A DNA stretch of 64,000 nucleotides, from NCBI RefSeq assembly GCF_016802725.1, contig NC_052671.1, positions 11,191,002-11,255,001 of the forward strand. Reading direction: 5' to 3'. A program made the position numbers and the translations under genes. Positions 62,505 to 64,000 of this stretch are shown here, in pieces. The notes under the pieces are model-generated. The model did not search any database. It was not told where the DNA came from and was given only the letters and a program-made list of their open reading frames with translations. The DNA is from Solenopsis invicta (taxonomy: Eukaryota > Arthropoda > Insecta > Hymenoptera > Formicidae). Positions within the stretch are counted from its first letter, which is position 1; each line of letters begins with the position of its first letter.

Positions 62505-62580
62505 CGAAAAACCGGGCCCGTCTAACAACACTGCACGCATGCGCAAAAAACCGGGCCCGTTTAACAACACTGCATGCATG
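62505..62580. repeat. Two direct ~35-bp repeats, AAACCGGGCCCG
   Basis: AAAAACCGGGCCCGTYTAACAA followed by CACTGCAYGCATG occurs twice in tandem. GC-rich with an internal CGGGCCCG palindrome. Origin unknown. Confidence 0.75.
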
Positions 62581-62658
62581 GCTACATTCAGCGCTGTAAC
62601 CGCTGTATCGAGAAATGGGCGCGTGGCGGGCTCGTCATATGATTAGGATAGGTTAAGG

Positions 62659-63854
62659 TACCCAGTAAACGAGAAATAATTGAAAAATATTTAGGATTAT
62701 TAAATGGAACGAAATTAAATCCAGTTTTTGGATTTTTTGAATCCGTTTTCTATCCGTAATTCATTTGAATCAATAATTACGGATTCAATATACATAAAAG
62801 TAAAACGTGTGACCTATTCATTTAAATCCGTAATTGTGGATTGGTTATTTGTTTTTGATATCATATTCAATATTCAATGCAATGAACGTGAGTCTATTCG
62901 TTTGTATCTGTAATTGTGGAGTAGCCATTTGTTTTTGGTATCATATTCAATGTACAATGCAATGAATTATATTTAACTACCCTAACAGCACAATCATCTA
63001 TATGTCAACTGTAAATTGACTTTTCTAAGTCAGGCTTTCGGAGTTGACTGCAAGTCGACTTTGCATAAACGTTTGCAGACATCCTTCAAATATTGACTTT
63101 ACGACGTTTAAAAAAAGGCATGCGGTCCTGTAGTCCTGTATGCATCATGTATTGTTGAGAAACATAAATATTCATATCAATAGACAAAATAGGTCCATAT
63201 ATGAAGAAACCTTGATCTACATCCCAATGAGCAAACAATATTTTTTAATTGGTTTTTTAATAAAAATTTTTTCATATTTAATTTAATTATTGTATTATAT
63301 TGATATATATTTTTTAATTGCATTCTTATTTAAACAAATAACAGAAAAATTATTCCAGATATTTTACATTTGCGAAATTAGTAAAAAAACTATAATTTTA
63401 TATTTGTTTATATAAATAATATGCTTTAATTATACATATTTTATTTTTTCAATAACGTATATTGACCTAATCTAACAATTATATACACATATCAGTATAA
63501 AGTATTCACAGGTCATCATGAAAGATTAAAATTCGCAGCGATCACGGAGGTCAAGCAACGTTCATCGCAACTTGGATGTGTGACCGCTTGAAAATTTCCG
63601 GAAAAAATTCTTAAGAAATTGATTTTCTTTTTTCAAAAATTGTTTTTGAAACTATTACAAAAATGTTGTTTTGCTCACGTAGATTCCATTTGAATGATTT
63701 ACGTAAAAAAAAATGCAATGAATTATATTTAATTAGGGATATAGGAAACGGATTCAATGTGTTCAGTTTCTATAAAATTCAATACTTTTTTGCAGATTCA
63801 GAAACATGATTCATATGGATTTATCCAATCCAATCATTTCTCGTTTGCTGGGTA
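62659..63854. mobile_element. 1.2-kb element with TACCCAGYAAACGAGAAAT termini
   Basis: The left end TACCCAGTAAACGAGAAATA and right end (inverse TACCCAGCAAACGAGAAATG) are inverted repeats. Inside are repeated ATCCGTAATT-type segments (62751-62840), an ACCCAATGAG-type fragment (63222) and a piece of the 57582 family (63555-63625). No transposase was recognised; it is a non-autonomous composite. Confidence 0.75.
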
Positions 63855-64000
63855 AATATACATCGATTTGTTCACGTTGCTTGCACTCAATATCTTTTTC
63901 TTTTGCACTCAATATCTTTATTGTCTCCCTCTCCTATATATCTCTCTTATTTGCTTAAATATATATTCATTTTAAGTACAAGAATTTTTAAAAATTTCAA

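Overview
The window reads as AT-rich nuclear DNA of an insect, most likely a hymenopteran and probably an ant. Genes are split by spliceosomal introns with GT/AG ends, and the proteins are closest in my recollection to insect orthologues. The intergenic space is full of short inverted-repeat (MITE-like) elements, many of them nested. No bacterial-style operons, CRISPR arrays or functional tRNA/rRNA genes were seen. The species assignment is inference.

Layout. (1) 1-16.1 kb, plus strand: the 3' part of Appl, the amyloid precursor protein-like gene. Eleven exons are visible, from the end of the growth-factor-like domain through the copper-binding, acidic and E2 domains, the membrane segment and the NPxY tail, followed by a probable long 3' UTR. 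One 5.6 kb intron carries three diverged copies of an unknown repeat. (2) 16.1-22.4 kb: AT-rich intergenic DNA with decayed elements. (3) 22.4-27.2 kb, plus strand: a complete hormone-sensitive lipase gene in ten coding exons. (4) 28.9-31.15 kb, minus strand: a complete NAA50/san N-alpha-acetyltransferase gene in four coding exons. (5) 31.7-33.2 kb, plus strand: a complete USF-type bHLH-zipper transcription factor gene in five coding exons. It is divergent from NAA50 across a 566-bp shared promoter region that contains a transposon fragment. (6) 35.6-39.4 kb, minus strand: a complete V-ATPase catalytic subunit A gene in eleven coding exons, with a GC-rich 5' region up to about 41.75 kb. (7) 41.8-45.3 kb: a dense cluster of nested foldback elements. 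(8) 45.8-62.5 kb: a tandem segmental duplication (about 7.2 and 8.8 kb). Each copy carries one complete three-coding-exon gene on the minus strand for an uncharacterised protein of about 706 residues, probably DUF4781-like, and each copy has been differently invaded by inverted-repeat elements. (9) 62.5-64 kb: more inverted-repeat elements.

Connections. The three housekeeping or metabolic loci HSL, USF and V-ATPase A each have at least one TCACGTGA site in their 5' region. This is the E-box class bound by USF and by MITF/TFEB-type factors. A 1.3 kb transposon upstream of V-ATPase A carries three more. This suggests, without proving it, a shared lysosome/starvation-type control and possible supply of sites by transposons. 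The least understood part is the duplicated gene pair. Both copies preserve frame, splice sites and a candidate 5' non-coding exon, and they share a nearly identical 240-bp stretch that looks like gene conversion. Both also contain the same large palindromic element with a tRNA-like core in the intron upstream of the start codon. All exon boundaries were joined by hand from splice-site phase and protein family knowledge; transcript data would be the final test.
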